Positions 36,476 to 46,274 of a stretch of DNA of 64,000 nt are shown here, piece by piece. The notes under the pieces were generated by a model that was given only the letters and a program-made list of their open reading frames with translations, ran no database searches and had not been told where the DNA came from. Location: the NCBI GenBank assembly GCA_963826975.1, contig CAWGZJ010000022.1, positions 62,001 to 126,000 on the forward strand, written 5' to 3'. The first letter of the stretch is position 1, and each line of letters begins with the position of its first letter. Made by a program: the position numbers and the translations under genes. The DNA is from Palsa-883 sp963826975. Its GTDB lineage: Bacteria; Pseudomonadota; Alphaproteobacteria; Acetobacterales; Acetobacteraceae.

Positions 36476-37520
36476 CCTCGGGCTCGCCACCAACAGTGTT
36501 CGCCACAGCATCGCACGCGGGGGCCAACACTGTTGCTACTTCACCGGGGGGCAGAACGGGGAAATCGTCGTAGAGAAAGCAGGCAGCGGCGCGGGTTGGC
36601 GCGGTGTGGAACAACGGCGGCGTGGCGGCCAGGCAGCGCGCCATCGCTGCCGGGCAGCGATCGGCGAAGTTACAGCCGCTCGCTGCGATGTTCCGTTCCA
36701 CCTGCGGTTGTTCGGCGGCCCAGTCACGCACCGTGCTGACGCGCGGAATGGACCCGATCAGCAGCCGCGTGTAGGGGTGCTGCGGCGATTTCACCACAAG
36801 TTCCACGTCGCCGGCTTCCACCACCGCGGCGCGGTACATCACCAGGATGGTGTCCGCGACCTGATAGGCGGTGGCAAGGTCGTGGGTGATATACAGGATC
36901 GAGATTCCCCGCTCCTCGTGCAGCTTGCGCAGGCTGCCAAGGATGGTGGCGCGCAGCGAGGCGTCGACCATCGATACCGGTTCGTCCGCCACGATCAGGC
37001 GCGGGCGCAGCAACAACGCGCGGGCGACCATGATGCGCTGGCGCTGGCCGCCGGATAGTTGGTGCGGGTAACGGCCGAGAATCTCGCCCGGCTGCAACCC
37101 GACGGCGCGCAATGCGTCCTCGATCTGCGCGCGGCCGTCCGCCGCCGATCGTGCCAGGCGAAATTTTCGAACCGGCGTCGTCAGGACATGGTCCACCCGA
37201 TAGAACGGGTTGTACACCTCGTAGGGGTCCTGGAAGATCGCCTGCACCTCATGGCGGAACGCATGCCGACCGGCCGCCGACAGCCCGCGCAGGTCGCCGC
37301 CTTTGTAACGGACCTCGCCTTCGGTCGGTTCGATCAGGCCCAGTAGCAGCCGTGCCAGTGTAGTCTTGCCGCTGCCGCTTTCGCCCACTACCGCAATGAT
37401 CCTGGGGCGGTCCGGATCGAGCGCGAACGAGAACCGATCGAGCGCGACCTTCCGCTGCCGCCCCATCGTGCCGACGGGAAAACTCTTGCTGGCATCACGC
37501 AATTCGATCAGCGGGGTCAT
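36459..37520 (-). CDS. Peptide-type ABC transporter ATP-binding protein (DppF/OppF-like)
   Basis: 353 residues. Walker A GESGSGKTTLARLLLG, Q-loop FQDPYEVYNPF, signature LSGGQRQRIMVARAL, Walker B LIVADEPVSMVD, H-loop ITHDLA, then the C-terminal oligopeptide-transporter extension with cysteines (CNFADRCPAAMARC). ATG 37520 overlaps the upstream ATPase gene by 4 bases. One of the intact genes of this ABC operon. Confidence 0.9.
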   Translation of the reverse strand: MTPLIELRDASKSFPVGTMGRQRKVALDRFSFALDPDRPRIIAVVGESGSGKTTLARLLLGLIEPTEGEVRYKGGDLRGLSAAGRHAFRHEVQAIFQDPYEVYNPFYRVDHVLTTPVRKFRLARSAADGRAQIEDALRAVGLQPGEILGRYPHQLSGGQRQRIMVARALLLRPRLIVADEPVSMVDASLRATILGSLRKLHEERGISILYITHDLATAYQVADTILVMYRAAVVEAGDVELVVKSPQHPYTRLLIGSIPRVSTVRDWAAEQPQVERNIAASGCNFADRCPAAMARCLAATPPLFHTAPTRAAACFLYDDFPVLPPGEVATVLAPACDAVANTVGGEPEVADNV

Positions 37521-38504
37521 GCGAGATGACACGCAACGGTGGCGTCCAGCCCCATCGGGCGCACCGCGGGCTTGTCCGATCGGCAGCGTTCCTCGGCCAT
37601 TGGGCAACGCGGATGGAAGGCGCAGCCGGGCGGCAGATCGCGCAGCAGCGGGGCGAGGCCGGGAATGCCGCGCAGCGTGCCCCGGCGTTCCAGCGATGGC
37701 AGGCTTTCGATCAGCAGGCGGGTGTAGGGATGCCGAGGTGCTGCGATGATGTCGCGGATCGGCGCCACTTCCACCAACCGCCCGGCATACATGATGCCCA
37801 ACCGGTCAACGAACTGCGCCATCAGGCCCATGTCGTGGCCGATCAGGATCACCGCGGCGCCCAACCCGGCCTGCACGCTGCCAAGCGTTTCCATGACCTG
37901 GCGCTGGACCACCACGTCCAGCGCGCTGGTTGGCTCGTCGGCGATGATGACCTTCGGGCGCAGGCAGATCGCGATGGCGATGCACGCCCGCTGCTTCATT
38001 CCGCCTGACAACTCGTGTGGATACTTCTCCGCCACCTGCGGCGGCAGCCCGACCTGGCCGAGCAGTTCATGTACGCGCGCCGCGAGGTCCCGGCGCGACA
38101 ATCGGTCGCCGTGATCGGCCAGCCCGTCGGCGATCTGGTCGCGGATGCGCACCACCGGGTTGAGCGAGTTCATCGAGCCCTGCGGTACCATCGCGATACC
38201 GGCCAGGCGCAACCGGCGGATCGCCTCGTCGGTCAGGCGCGACAGGGCAACGTCTTCCAGCCAGACCTCGCCGCCCTCGATGCGGCCGGGCGGCTTGATC
38301 ATGCGCAGGATGGCCAGCGCCATGGTGGACTTGCCGGAGCCGGACTCACCCGCGAGGCCGAAACGTTCTCGCGGGCGCAGCGTGAAGCTGACGTCGTCCA
38401 CCGCGCGCACCGCACCGCGTTCGTGCGTCATAGGCGACGCGCAGTCCGTCGACCCGCAGGACGGCGGCGTTGGTGAGTGAGGCAGGCGGCGCCGCGGGTG
38501 TCAT
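37517..38504 (-). pseudogene. Peptide-type ABC transporter ATP-binding protein (DppD-like), frameshifted near the start
   Basis: The main frame (from about 38431) gives Walker A GESGSGKSTMALAILRM, LSGGMKQRACIAIAI, KVIIADEPTSALDVV and the Cys-rich tail CAFHPRCPMAEERC. The true start is ATG 38504, in another frame, overlapping the permease stop by 4 bases and giving SLTNAAVLRVDGLRVAY, the family N-terminus. A single-base indel at about 38425-38435 separates them. A shorter product could start at ATG 38431 but would lack the first beta strand. Confidence 0.8.
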
Positions 38505-39339
38505 GCGGCGCGCCGCAGCCTGGGATTGGCGATCTCGTCCAGCCCCACGGTGAGGAAGAACAATCCAAGGAAAACCATTACGATCACCACCAGCGGCGCT
38601 GCCCACCACCACCACCAGCCGTTGATGATCGCGGCGTTGAAGAACACCCAGTAGAGCGTCATGCCTAGCGTCGGCGCCTCCACCGGGCCGAGGCCCAGCA
38701 CCTCCAGCCCGATCGATGCGAGGATGGCGGCGGAAATACTGCTAACTAACGTGGCGGCAAGATACGGCAGCAGGTTCGGCATCAACTCGCGGAAGATGAT
38801 CTCCGGCCCACGCATGCCGTTGAGCCGGGCAATCTCGACATAGCCACGCTCGCGCAGGGTCAGCACCTGTGATCGGATGGTGCGTGTCGGGTTGAGCCAT
38901 GCCAGCGAGGCGACCACGATCGCCATCTGGTTCACCGTGAGGCTGCCCTTCAGCGACACGGCAATGATGATCAGGACCAGCAGCCCGGGGATGGTCAGGC
39001 CGATATCGGCGATGCTGCGGATCAGCGTGTCCACGACCCGGCCGTAATAGGCGGCGGTGAAGCCCAGCACGGCACCGACGCCTACGCCGATGAACCCGGC
39101 GACGAAGCCGATCCACAAGGTCAGCGGCGTGCCCGCCACCATCACCGCCAGCAGATCGCGGCCCTGGCGGTCGGTGCCGAACGGATAGTCCCAGGACGGC
39201 GGCTGCAGCGTCGGCACCGACAGCGGCTGAGCATTGCTGGTATCGACGTGAACGCGCCGACCACCATGAACACCACCAGGATGCCCAGCAGCACGACGCC
39301 GACCATGAGCGAAACGTTACGGTGAAGATAGCCGAGCAT
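38501..39339 (-). pseudogene. Peptide-type ABC transporter permease (DppC-like), frameshifted
   Basis: The first frame, from ATG 39339, gives the N-terminal helix (SLMVGVVLLGILVVFMVVGA); one missing base at about 39243 then moves the coding to the frame with SVPTLQPPSWDYPFGTDRQG, the five-helix permease core and the EAA-like loop (ARLNGMRGPEIIFRELMPN). About 280 residues if restored, normal for DppC. An oddity is a run of five Trp near the end of the last helix. Confidence 0.8.
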
Positions 39340-39345
39340 CGCCGG

Positions 39346-40351
39346 CTAGGCCCGGCGATAGGAAATGCGCGGGTCCAGCCAGGGATAGATCACGTCAAGC
39401 ACGAAGGTGGCGAAACCGAGTGCCACGATCACGGTGAACACGATGCCCTGGATCAGGAAGAAATCATTCTCCTCGATCGCCTGGAACAGCAGCGCGCCGA
39501 TCCCCGGATAGCCGAAGATCACCTCCACCAGCACCGCGCCGGACAGGATCTGACCCAATGCCAGCGCTAGGCCGGTGACCTGCGGCAGGATCGCATTGCG
39601 AATGCAGTAGCGGCTGAAGATCGTCGCGCTGCGCAGGCCTTTTGCTTCGGCGAAGGTGACGTAATCCTCGCCCATCGTGGTGACCATCATCCCGCGCATG
39701 GCGAGCGCCCAACCGCCCACCGAGACCAGCACGATGGACAGCGCGGGCAGCACCGCATGGCGCAGCACATCGAGGGCGAAGGTCCAGTTCAGCCCGGGAT
39801 TTGCACCGGCGCTGTAGCCACCGAAGATCGGCAGCCACTGGAACTGGAAGGCGAACAGGTACATCAGCACCAGCCCGAGCAGGAAGAACGGGATGGCGTG
39901 CAATGCCCATAGCGGCGGCATCAGCCATCGCATCCAGCGCGGCGCGCCGGGCCAGGCCAGCAGCGCGCCGAGCACGGTGCCGGCGGCAAAGGAGAACAGC
40001 GTGGTGAGGCCGAGCAATGCGATGGTCCAGGGCAGCGCGTCGGCGATCATGCCGGCGACGGTGCGCGGGTAGTTGGCGATGGAGTAATTCAGGTCGCCCC
40101 GCGAAACATCGCTCGACATAGTTCAGGTATTGCCGCCAGAGCGGCTTATCCAGGCCGAATTTCTGCTGGTATTCCTTCACCATGTCCTCGATGCCGGCGT
40201 GCACGTAGCCGCCGAGCGCCGCCTACTCCAGCAGCTTGGTGCGCACCGGGTCCTGTCCGGACAGCTTGGGCAGGAAGAAGTTGAGCGTCGCCGCCAGCCA
40301 GATGATGATCAGGAACACGCCGAACCGTTTGACGATATAAAGCAGTTGCAT
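39346..40351 (-). pseudogene. Peptide-type ABC transporter permease (DppB-like), in-frame stop plus frameshift
   Basis: From ATG 40351 the N-terminal helix VKRFGVFLIIIWLAATLNFF is followed by PKLSGQDPVRTKLLE and then TAG at 40225-40223. The frame continues as GYVHAGIEDMVKEYQQKFGL, and at about 40120 a single-base shift leads to SRGDLNYSIANYPRTVAGMI and the rest of the permease (EAA loop AEAKGLRSATIFSRYCIRNA). Two lesions in one gene argue for decay. It lies 6 bases after the binding-protein gene. Confidence 0.8.
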
Positions 40352-40357
40352 GGCGCA

Positions 40358-42113
40358 TCACACCGGCTGGAGGTTCCACAGCACCAGCGGGAAGGTCAGG
40401 TGCCAGGAAGCGCCATTGATGTAGGAGTTGTCCTCGGTTGGCCAGTTCTTCCAGTAGGTGGTGTTCATCGGGATGCGGTGATGGTTCTGCACCAGTTGGA
40501 TGTCCGGCAGGTCCGGCAGCCAGATTTCCATCGCGGCGCGGAACAACTCCTGCAGGCGTGGCGTGTCCTGTGGATCGGTGACGTAGACCTTGTCGACGAT
40601 CTTGTCGAAGTCGGGGTTCTTCCAGCGGCTGAAGTTCACCAGGTGTGCGCCGGGCACCGCGATGCTCTTGCCCTGGTACAGCCGCAGCGTGTCGTACGGC
40701 TCGCGGATGCTGCCGCCATGGCCGTAGATCGAGGCGACATAATTGCCCTTCTGGAAGCGGTCGTTGAAATCGGGCGGCAGCGTCAGGCTGGCATCGACCC
40801 GTGTCGCTTGAGCATCTCGGAGACCACCGGCCCGATCGCGGGGCCGAAGGTGCCAAGCGGGCCGCTGATGATCGCCACGGTCAAGCGGCTTGCCGTCCGG
40901 GTCCGTCCATTTGCCGCCCTGCTTGCGGAAGCCTTTGGCTGCCAGCAGCGCGTCGCCCTTCTTCGGGTCGAATTCCAGCGTGTCGTATTTCGCCAGCAGA
41001 TCCTTCACCGCATCGAAATACGGCAGCAGCGGCTTATAGGGTGGCAGGGGCAGGGCGGAAACCTGGGAGGCGCCGAGGAACCCCACCTCAACGATCTGCT
41101 TGCGGTCGATGTAGTGGCTGAGTGCCCAGCGCACGTCCCTGTCGTTGAACGGCGCCAGCTCGTTGTTCACATACAACGAGATCGGCCACCAATCGACATA
41201 GCCGTATGGCGGCTTCTGCCCGGTATGGGTGGTGATCTTGGGGTTGCCGCGGAACATCGTCGGGAAGCTGGCCGGCTGCATGTCGTAGGCGGTGTCCGAC
41301 TGGTTGGTGATCATCGCCTGAGCGGTCTGTTGCTCGCCGGTGTTCGGCAGCCAGATGCTGCGCAGCATCTGCGGCATCGGCGCCAGCTTGCGTTCGGCGG
41401 CCCACCAGGAATCGCGGCGGTCGAACATTTTCTGCGACAGCGATGCCGCGACCACTTTCCATGGCCCGGTCGTCACCGGCCAGCCCTTGGCCAGGTCGAA
41501 ATGCTTGAAGCTGGTCCAGTCCTGGCCTTCAAAGATGTGCTTCGGCACCATGTAGATGCCGATGTCGTATTTATAGGTTGCAAAGAAGAAAAGCCGCGGC
41601 GAGGGGATCTTGAACTTCAGCACCACCGTGTTCGGATCGGTGACGGTGGCTTCATCCAGCGCCTGGTTGACGTCGACGCCCCATTTCACCTTCGGTCCGA
41701 GATCGCGCAGGGTGTTGAAGGTATATGCGACGTCTTCCGCGCTGAACGGCGTGCCGTCGCTCCAGGTGATCGCCCGGGCGGGTCTTGATCGTGAGTTGCT
41801 TGAAATCCGGCGTGTACTGATAGCTCTCGGCGAGCCACATGTACAGCTTGTCGGCAAAGGCACTGTAATAGGCCAGCGGCTCATAGATCAGGTTCGGCCC
41901 GTTCTGATGGTTCGCACCGATCGAGTACGGGATTCCACAGGTCGTAATCGACCCAACGCCCGTCGCGCCCGCCGTTCTTGATCAGCACGAGCGTGCGGTT
42001 GCGCGGCACCTCGGCGGGCTGTGCGTCGGCGATACCCGCCGGCAGCATCCCCGCAGCGCCGGTCGCCAACCCCGCCTTGATCACACGCGGCGGGGCAGGG
42101 TCAGGTCCGTCAT
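40358..42113 (-). pseudogene. Peptide-type ABC substrate-binding protein (copy A), at least five frameshifts
   Basis: SBP_bac_5 family, about 530 residues if restored. The start ATG 42113 leads into a Tat-like signal (LPRR..KAGLATGAAGMLPAG). Frame breaks are inferred, by comparison with copy B, at about 42080, 41929, 41772, 40875 and 40800; the last two compensate each other and leave about 30 garbled residues. Conserved pieces: DGTPFSAEDVAYTFNTLRDL, GPWKVVAASLSQKMFDRRDS, GGSIREPYDTLRLYQGKSI. Closely similar to copy B just upstream (7-base gap), so a recent tandem duplication. Confidence 0.82.
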
Positions 42114-42120
42114 GGCCGCG

Positions 42121-43888
42121 TCAGGCCTGCGCCGACTGCACGTTCCACAGCACGAGATTATAAGTCAGGTGCCAGGAAGCGCCGTTGACGTACGGGTTGT
42201 CCGCGGTCGGCCAGTTCGTCCACCGCGCGGTGTTCATCGGGATGCGGTGGTAGTTCTGCACCAGCTGGATGTCCGGCAGGTCGGGCAGCCAGATTTCCAT
42301 CGCGGCGTGGAACAGGTCCTTCAGCTTGGCGACGTTCTCCGGATCGGTGATGTAGACCTCATCAACGATCTTGTCGTATTCGGGGTTTTTCCAGCGGCTG
42401 AAATTCGCCGCATGCGCGCCCGGCACCGCGATGCTCTGGCCTTGATACAGGCGCAGCGTGTCGTATGGCTCGCGGATGCTGCCGCCATGGCCGTAGATCG
42501 AGCCGACGAACTGGCCCTTCTGGAAGCGGCTGTCGAAATCGGGCGGCAGGCTCAGGCTGGCGGTCACGCCGTGCCGCTTCAGCATCTGCGACAGCACCGG
42601 GCCGATGGCAGGACCGGAAGCGCCGAAACCGATCATTTCGAGCGTGAAGGGCTTGCCGTCCGGTCCCTGCCACATGTTGTCCTGTCTTCTTGAAGCCTTT
42701 TGCCTCCAACAGGGCGTCGCCCTTCTTCGGGTCGAATTCCAGCGTGTTGTATTTTGCAAGCAGGTCCTTCACCGCGTCGAAATACGGCAGCAGGGGCTTG
42801 TATGGCGGCATCGGCAGGGATGATACGGTCTCGGCGCCGAGATAGGCGACATCGATGATCTGCTTGCGGTCGATGTAGTGGCTGATCGCCCAGCGCACGT
42901 CCTTGTCGTCGAACGGCTTGACCTCGTTGTTGACGTAGAGCGACAGCGGCCACCAGTCGACGTAGCCCCAGGGCGGCTTCTGCCCGGCATGAGTAGTGAT
43001 CTTCGGGTTCTGCCGGATTACCGTGGGGAACGTGGCGGGTTGCAGGGCTCCGCCGAAATCGACCTGGTTGGTGATCAGCGCCTGGGCGGATTCCTGCTCG
43101 CCGACATAGGGCAGCCAGATATTGCGCAATATGTGCGGCATCGGCGCGAGCTTCTGGTCCGCCGCCCACCAGCTTTCGCGGCGGTCGAACACCTTCTGTT
43201 GCAGCGAGGACTCCACGACCTTCCACGGTCCTGTCGTCACCGGCCAGCCCTTGGCAAGATCGAACGCCTTGAAGCTGGCCCAGTCCTGGCCCTGGAAAAT
43301 GTGCTTCGGCACCATGTAGATGCCGATGTCGTATTTGTAGGTGGCGAAGAAGAAGAACCGCGGCGATGGGATCTTGAATTTCAGCACCACCGTGTTCGGA
43401 TCGGTGACGGTGGCTTCATCCAGCGCCTGGCTGACGTCGATGCCCCATTTCACCTTGGGTCCGAGATCGCGCAGGGTGTTGAAGGTATATGCGACGTCTT
43501 CCGCGCTGAATGGGGTGCCGTCGCTCCATTTGATACCCTGGCGGGTCTTGATCGTAAGCTGTTTGAAGTCGGGCGTGTACTGGTAGCTCTCGGCCAGCCA
43601 CATGTACAGCTTGTCGGCAAACGCGCTGTAGTAGGCCAGCGGCTCGTAGATCAGGTTCGGCCCGTTCTGATGGTTCGCGCCGATCGCGTACGGGTTCCAC
43701 AGTTCGTAATCGACCCAGCGGCCGTCGCGGCTGTTGATGCCGATCAGGACCATGGTGCGGTCGCGCGGGATGCTTTGCATTTGGGCCTCGGCGATACCCG
43801 CCGGCAGCATTGCCGCCACCGCCGCGGCCATCCCGCCTTTGATGGCTGTCCGCCGGCCCGCAGCCCAACGCGTTGTCGTGCGTGTCAT
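42121..43888 (-). pseudogene. Peptide-type ABC substrate-binding protein (copy B), one frameshift
   Basis: SBP_bac_5 family, about 588 residues. ATG 43888 with GGGGA upstream; a twin-Arg signal (AAGRRTAIKGGMAAAVAAML, cleavage near AEA) points to Tat export. Core: DGTPFSAEDVAYTFNTLRDL, GPWKVVESSLQQKVFDRRES, SHYIDRKQIIDVAYLG. One extra base at about 42678 (after GGACAA) shifts the last third, which continues as MWQGPDGKPFTLEMIGFG. The first gene of the ABC operon, after HpaB. Ligand unknown. Confidence 0.84.
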
Positions 43889-44044
43889 TGTCGTTTCCCC
43901 GCCTCTTGGGCTTGCGAATTCGCGTCGCACCCCAGGTCTGATTATGTTGACTTTCAGCCCGCAAGGCGGGCGGCTGTCAAGCGCACACCTTGGGGTGTGG
44001 CGGGTCGGTTTGGTTGGCGGACGCGCTTCCCGGTCGCGGCTGGG

Positions 44045-44105
44045 CTTGACCTGCCCATCCGTTGCCGCACCGGCGGTGCGTGGATGGCCGGGTCAAGCCC
44101 GACCG
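44045..44105. repeat. Dispersed inverted repeat (GGGCTTGACC / GGGTCAAGCCC)
   Basis: Arms GGGCTTGACCTGCCCATCC (about 44043-44061) and GGATGGCCGGGTCAAGCCC (about 44082-44100) pair well around a GC-rich loop. Same family as the repeat near 29.1 kb. It lies in the 234-base gap between HpaB and binding-protein copy B and could act as a terminator or processing site. Confidence 0.6.
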
Positions 44106-44122
44106 TGACGATTGGGTGCCGC

Positions 44123-45598
44123 TCATTCCTGCTTCGATGTAATGACTTCGGCAAGGTCGTACGTCGACAACAAATGATCCACCAAGCCACGTGCCGCGCC
44201 CCAATCGAAGGTGCGGTAGCTGTGACCGGCGGCGACGAAGCGGGCACCTGCATAGAACATCTCATACTGCGTGTGCCGTGAGCCGAACTCCGACCCGATC
44301 GCATCCCAGGCAGCCTTCAGCAGCTTGACCTTGTCCTCGGGATTGAAGTTCGGCGATCGCTGCGTCTTGTGCAGGATCGGCGCGAGTTCGGGATTGGTCC
44401 AGTCACGAAACGACGATGGCAGCATGATCAGTGCGCCGCCGGCCAGTTCGCGAAGCAAGTTTATCAGGCGCGGATAGAGATCCTGTGTCACCACCTGCGC
44501 GGTATAAACCAAATGCCGGTTCGGCAGGTAGAACTCGCCGCGCCTGCTGCCCGACGCCTCCATGCCGGACAGCATCGCCTCGACCATGCCGGCGTTGGCT
44601 GCCAAGGTCCCGAGTTGCTCGCGCACCTGCGGCATGTTGGTGGTACCGATCGCCTCGGTTATCTTGTGCGCGAGACCTACCAGGAATTTCAGCTTCACCG
44701 ACAGCCGGATCTGGGCCTGGTAGTTCTGGAAGATATGCCCGGGGGTATCGTGGAACTGGGCACGACACATGTCGGTGTCGCGATGCACGAACACGCGGTC
44801 CCACGGCACCTTGACGTTGTCGAAGTAGAGCAGCGCATCGTTCTCGTCAAAGCGCGCGGACAGCGGGTTGTCGTAGACCGACACCGCGTGCGCCTCGTAG
44901 CTCTTGCGTGAGAGCACGCACAGGCCCGCGGCGTTCATCGGCAGGGCACAGGAGAAGGCGAGCGCTTCCTCCCCGGGCTTGAGCGGCTGCAGATTGGCGA
45001 CGAACACCTCATTGGCCATGATTGAGCCGGTGCCCAGCATCTTGGCGCCGCGGATCGTCAATCCGGTGGTGTCCTCGTCGACAATTTGCGCGACCAGTTC
45101 TTCCGCCTGGTCACCCCAGTCCCGGGAGCGATCCGCTTGCGGATTGACTATCACATAGGTGGCGTAAAGGTCGTTTCTCGTTGCATAGTCCGCGTAATCG
45201 GCAAGCGCCTTGGCGCGCGCCGGTCCATGCTTCCTGAAGACCTCGAGGCCCATGCATTGGCCAATTATTGCAGAGGCGACATGGTCCGGCGAGCGGCCCA
45301 TGAATCCGTAGCTCACCTGTGCCCACGCCTGCAGGGCCTTGCGCCGCTGGACAAGTTCGTCGTAGCTGCGCGGCATCTGCCAGCTTCGGTTCACCCTTCG
45401 TGTGCCGCCTTCGGGAACGAATGTCATCAGTTCCAGGTTTTCGGGGCGTGACTGGTAGTCGTAGAGAAGAGCTGCCGAGGCCACTGCGTTGCGGTACGCC
45501 GGATGTGTGGTTACGTCGGCAACGAGTTTTCCGTCCAGGTAAACGGTCCGCCCGTCCTGCAACGATTTGATGTGCTCCGCGCCCGTCTTGCACTGCAT
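44123..45598 (-). CDS. HpaB-family flavin-dependent aromatic hydroxylase (4-hydroxyphenylacetate 3-monooxygenase type)
   Basis: 491 residues, intact. Two-component FADH2-using monooxygenase that ortho-hydroxylates phenols. Family landmarks: TGAEHIKSLQDGRTVYLDGK at the start, the FAD-loop region PQADRSRDWGDQAEE, FDNVKVPWDRVFVHRD, and the helical C-terminal domain (SGMEASGSRRGEFYLPNRHL). No HpaC-like flavin reductase is present in the window, so reduced flavin must come from elsewhere. The upstream gap holds an inverted-repeat element. Confidence 0.88.
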   Translation of the reverse strand: MQCKTGAEHIKSLQDGRTVYLDGKLVADVTTHPAYRNAVASAALLYDYQSRPENLELMTFVPEGGTRRVNRSWQMPRSYDELVQRRKALQAWAQVSYGFMGRSPDHVASAIIGQCMGLEVFRKHGPARAKALADYADYATRNDLYATYVIVNPQADRSRDWGDQAEELVAQIVDEDTTGLTIRGAKMLGTGSIMANEVFVANLQPLKPGEEALAFSCALPMNAAGLCVLSRKSYEAHAVSVYDNPLSARFDENDALLYFDNVKVPWDRVFVHRDTDMCRAQFHDTPGHIFQNYQAQIRLSVKLKFLVGLAHKITEAIGTTNMPQVREQLGTLAANAGMVEAMLSGMEASGSRRGEFYLPNRHLVYTAQVVTQDLYPRLINLLRELAGGALIMLPSSFRDWTNPELAPILHKTQRSPNFNPEDKVKLLKAAWDAIGSEFGSRHTQYEMFYAGARFVAAGHSYRTFDWGAARGLVDHLLSTYDLAEVITSKQE

Positions 45599-45698
45599 CG
45601 GTGCCGCCCCTTTCCATGCGTCCTCGCCAGCCTATCATATCCGTTGGTTGCGAAGCTGCACGGGCGTCGGTTGCGTCAATCTTCAATTGGAGATCGTT

Positions 45699-46027
45699 AT
45701 ACCAACGGCCCTAAACATTGACGCACGGGCCGCTACCCCTCGTCATGCCGGCGAAGGCCGGTATCCACGACTTCCTTCGTTGCAACAAAAAAAGTCGTGG
45801 ATACCAGCCGGAGCCGGCATGACGAGGGGCAGCACCGAAGAGTCGATCATTCGGGCGCCTGGTATTATACCGGGCGCTCGAATGATAGACTTTTCCGCGG
45901 TGCCCCCCGGCAAGACGGCGAAGGCCACGGCTTGCCTTCGTCGCAGCAAAGAAAATCGTGGATACTGGCCTTCGCCGGCATGACGGAGGGTAGCGGTCCG
46001 TGCGTCAATGTTTAGGGCCGTTGGTAT
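45699..46027. mobile_element. MITE-like composite inverted-repeat element, 329 bp
   Basis: Ends 45699-45759 and 45967-46027 are inverted copies identical at about 58 of 61 positions, both starting ATACCAACGGCCC. Inside: a long hairpin (CCCCTCGTCATGCCGGC at about 45736 against GCCGGCATGACGAGGGG at about 45812, with GTATCCACGACTT / AAGTCGTGGATAC within) and a central palindrome (TCATTCGGGCGCC ... GGGCGCTCGAATGA, about 45847-45885). No open frame of note, so non-autonomous. A half copy lies at 53.1 kb. Target-site duplication unclear. Confidence 0.75.
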
Positions 46028-46235
46028 CAGCGTGCATCGGCACGAACGTCCATGCGCCTGCCCGCGGCCGAGAGTGGAGAGCTGTCCTCGAGCCGTTCCG
46101 AAGACCACCGCAACCATGATCAATCCAGGATCGGCCGTACCAACATCACGCGGGCATCAACCCTGCCCGCGCCGAAGGTTCATCGTGGATGCTTGCGGTG
46201 CTGCGAACGTCAGCGAAATGTGACGTTCGCCGGCG
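46028..46235. other. Gap next to the MITE-like element, nothing seen
   Basis: About 200 bases between the element and the terminator hairpin. There is no coding region with start, ribosome site and recognisable product. Confidence 0.4.
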
Positions 46236-46268
46236 TCGGGACCGGTCAGCCGCCCTGACCGGTCCCGA
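46236..46268 (-). terminator. Strong hairpin after the Pro-rich protein gene
   Basis: A perfect 14-bp stem TCGGGACCGGTCAG / CTGACCGGTCCCGA with a 5-base loop, 6 bases after the stop of the minus-strand gene at 46275. No T-run follows, so termination may be imperfect or Rho-assisted. Confidence 0.7.
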
Positions 46269-46274
46269 TCCGCC

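Noticed and set aside
40130..41788. 552-codon open frame on the plus strand
   Set aside because: Antisense to the binding-protein gene and rich in Arg/His/Gln; the minus strand carries clear SBP_bac_5 homology.
45699..46027. Short frames inside the MITE-like element as a transposase
   Set aside because: No frame exceeds what palindromic GC-rich DNA gives by chance; no DDE or HUH motif.
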